NCBI GenBank assembly: GCA_030526765.1
Contig: JAUNCB010000046.1
Location: 1-7,502 of the forward strand
Direction of reading: 5' to 3'
DNA from: Bacillota bacterium
GTDB taxonomy: Bacteria; Bacillota; Clostridia; Lachnospirales; Anaerotignaceae
DNA length: 7,502 nt
A model generated the notes under the pieces. That model was not told where the DNA came from. It worked only from the letters and a program-made list of their open reading frames with translations, and made no database searches. Within the stretch, counting starts at the first letter, position 1. Each line of letters begins with the position of its first letter. Shown in pieces: positions 6,421 to 7,502 of the stretch. The translations under genes were made by a program, and so were the position numbers.

Positions 6421-6867
6421 TTATGCCTCTACGATTTTGATCTTCACTTCTGCTGTCACCTTGGGATGCAGCTTGATCACAGCGGTTCTTTCTCCCAGCA
6501 TTTTAATGGGGTCACCGATGGATACCTTCTTTTTATCAATATCCAGCTTGGTCTGCTTGATAATCTCCTCTGCAACCTCCTTATTGGTTACAGAGCCGAA
6601 CAGCTTGCCGTTGCCGCCTGTCTTTACCGCAATGGTAACCACCTTATCTTCCAGAACCTTTGCGATCTCCTGTGCTTTTTCCAGTTCTTCCTGTTTCCGC
6701 TTTGTTTCTGCCTTCTGCTTCAGCTCATAATCATTCAGGTTGGATTTTGTTGCTTCCACAGCCAGTTTTTTGGGCAGCAGGAAATTTTTTGCATAGCCCT
6801 CGCTTACATTGATCAGATCGCCTTTTTTGCCAACGCTTTTCACGTCCTGTAATAAAATCATTTTCAT
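6421..6867 (-). CDS. rplI: 50S ribosomal protein L9
   Basis: L9 binds 23S rRNA near the base of the L1 stalk and helps maintain translational fidelity and reading frame. The 148 residues match the family length. The N-terminal rRNA-binding domain begins MKMILLQDVKSVGKKGD, with the signature region VSEGYAKNFLLPKKLAVEAT at about 21-40. A long charged connecting helix follows (about 41-75, rich in K, E and Q), then the C-terminal domain with GGNGKLFGSVTNKEVAEEI (84-102). The ATG at 6867 overlaps the gdpP stop as ATGA, and a GGAGG site lies 7 nt upstream, inside the last codons of gdpP. This arrangement suggests translational coupling. dnaB follows 16 nt after the stop with no terminator between them. 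Confidence 0.97.
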   Translation of the reverse strand: MKMILLQDVKSVGKKGDLINVSEGYAKNFLLPKKLAVEATKSNLNDYELKQKAETKRKQEELEKAQEIAKVLEDKVVTIAVKTGGNGKLFGSVTNKEVAEEIIKQTKLDIDKKKVSIGDPIKMLGERTAVIKLHPKVTAEVKIKIVEA

Positions 6868-7502
6868 GGTGTTTCCTCCTCTAAATATTCATCGATCACT
6901 CTGCGGATCTCAGCCATTGCCTCCTCCGGTGTACAGCCCTTCAGCTGTGCCCCGGAAACCGTATAATGGCCGCCGCCGCCAAGCTTTTCCATGATTCTTT
7001 GTACATTGATATCCCCGAAGCTGCGGGCACTGATAAATATGGTTTCCCCGACCTTCGTGCAGACAAAGGATGCCTTGATCCCCGCCACATTCATCAGATC
7101 GTCTGCCGCCTGCGCTGCCACCAGCGTGGATGCTTCCCTGTCTGCCGGACAGGCGGAGATCGCCATGCCCCGATACAGCTCTGCATCTCTTACCGCCGCT
7201 GCCTTCGCTTTATAGGATTCGATGTCATTCTGGAACAGCATCCGCACACGGATACTGTCGGCACCGTTACGCCGCAGAAAGCCTGCTGCATCAAAGGTGA
7301 TGGCACCTGTTTTCACAGCAAAGTTCTTCGTATCCAGCGTAATGCCCGCCAGAAGGGCATCTGCTTCGATGGGTTTCAGTTTTATTTTCTTTCCGATATG
7401 CTGGATCATTTCCGTTACCAGCTCCGATGTGGAGGAGGCATAGGGCTCATGATACAGCAGCACCGCATTTTCAATGAAATCCATGGTGCTTTTTCTATGA
7501 TG
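6864..7502 (-). CDS. gdpP: Cyclic-di-AMP phosphodiesterase GdpP, C-terminal part (runs off right edge)
   Basis: GdpP (YybT) is a membrane-anchored DHH/DHHA1 enzyme that hydrolyses c-di-AMP to pApA and so tunes K+ and osmolyte uptake and cell-wall stress responses. Only the last 212 codons are here; the full protein is about 650 residues, with membrane helices, a PAS-like and a degenerate GGDEF domain upstream of the edge. The fragment opens with HHRKST, the end of a DHH motif, then DFIENAVLLYHEPYASSTSE and GITLDTKNF (about residues 53-61), both typical of the DHH catalytic domain. The DHHA1 domain ends with GGGGHYTVSGAQ (about 175-186), the substrate-binding loop. The Met at 7484 is internal, because the family sequence continues in frame to the edge. 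The stop overlaps the rplI start by 4 nt. The gdpP-rplI-dnaB order is widespread in Firmicutes. Confidence 0.94.
   Translation of the reverse strand, partial: HHRKSTMDFIENAVLLYHEPYASSTSELVTEMIQHIGKKIKLKPIEADALLAGITLDTKNFAVKTGAITFDAAGFLRRNGADSIRVRMLFQNDIESYKAKAAAVRDAELYRGMAISACPADREASTLVAAQAADDLMNVAGIKASFVCTKVGETIFISARSFGDINVQRIMEKLGGGGHYTVSGAQLKGCTPEEAMAEIRRVIDEYLEEETP

Noticed and set aside
5268..6440. A 390-codon open frame on the plus strand
   Set aside because: It is antisense to dnaB, whose helicase motifs are all intact on the minus strand; the plus-strand translation shows no family features.
6864..7484. A complete short DHH-family protein starting at the Met at 7484
   Set aside because: The frame stays open to the window edge and encodes HHRKST, the expected continuation of the DHH motif, so the gene is a truncated gdpP and not a short protein.

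Overview
The window is ordinary housekeeping DNA from a low-to-mid GC Gram-positive bacterium, most likely an anaerobic Firmicute of class Clostridia (Lachnospiraceae/Oscillospiraceae-like). The evidence is the gene content and order: an adjacent lonB-lonA pair with a membrane-anchored LonB, and a gdpP-rplI-dnaB operon. Strong AGGAGG-type ribosome binding sites, intrinsic terminators with U-tracts and TTGACN-17-TATACT promoters agree with this. The genus cannot be fixed from sequence alone. I see no mobile element, phage gene, CRISPR array, tRNA or rRNA.

Layout from right to left. Five of the six full or partial transcription blocks lie on the minus strand. gdpP (c-di-AMP phosphodiesterase, only the C-terminal 212 codons) enters from the right edge, overlaps rplI (ribosomal protein L9) by 4 nt, and dnaB (replicative helicase) follows 16 nt later. 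This operon converges on mscL, a plus-strand mechanosensitive channel, and one long hairpin at 4981-5016 can terminate both. mscL and mgtE (CBS-domain Mg2+ channel) are divergent and share a roughly 410-bp intergenic region with two good back-to-back promoters. The mgtE side carries a roughly 260-nt structured leader with an intrinsic terminator before the ORF. Then come mgtE, its terminator, lonB with a GTG start and its terminator, and lonA (N-terminal 262 codons, running off the left edge) behind its own near-consensus promoter.

Functionally the window combines protein quality control (LonA, LonB), ion and osmotic homeostasis (MgtE for Mg2+, MscL for hypo-osmotic shock, GdpP for c-di-AMP, a nucleotide that controls K+ and osmolyte balance in Firmicutes), replication (DnaB) and translation (L9). 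The genes look intact and conventional. The least explained part is the mgtE leader, which has attenuator-like, mutually exclusive helices but does not show the M-box motifs I would expect. A second point of interest is a C-terminal CxxC...CxxC zinc-ribbon-like tail on MscL.
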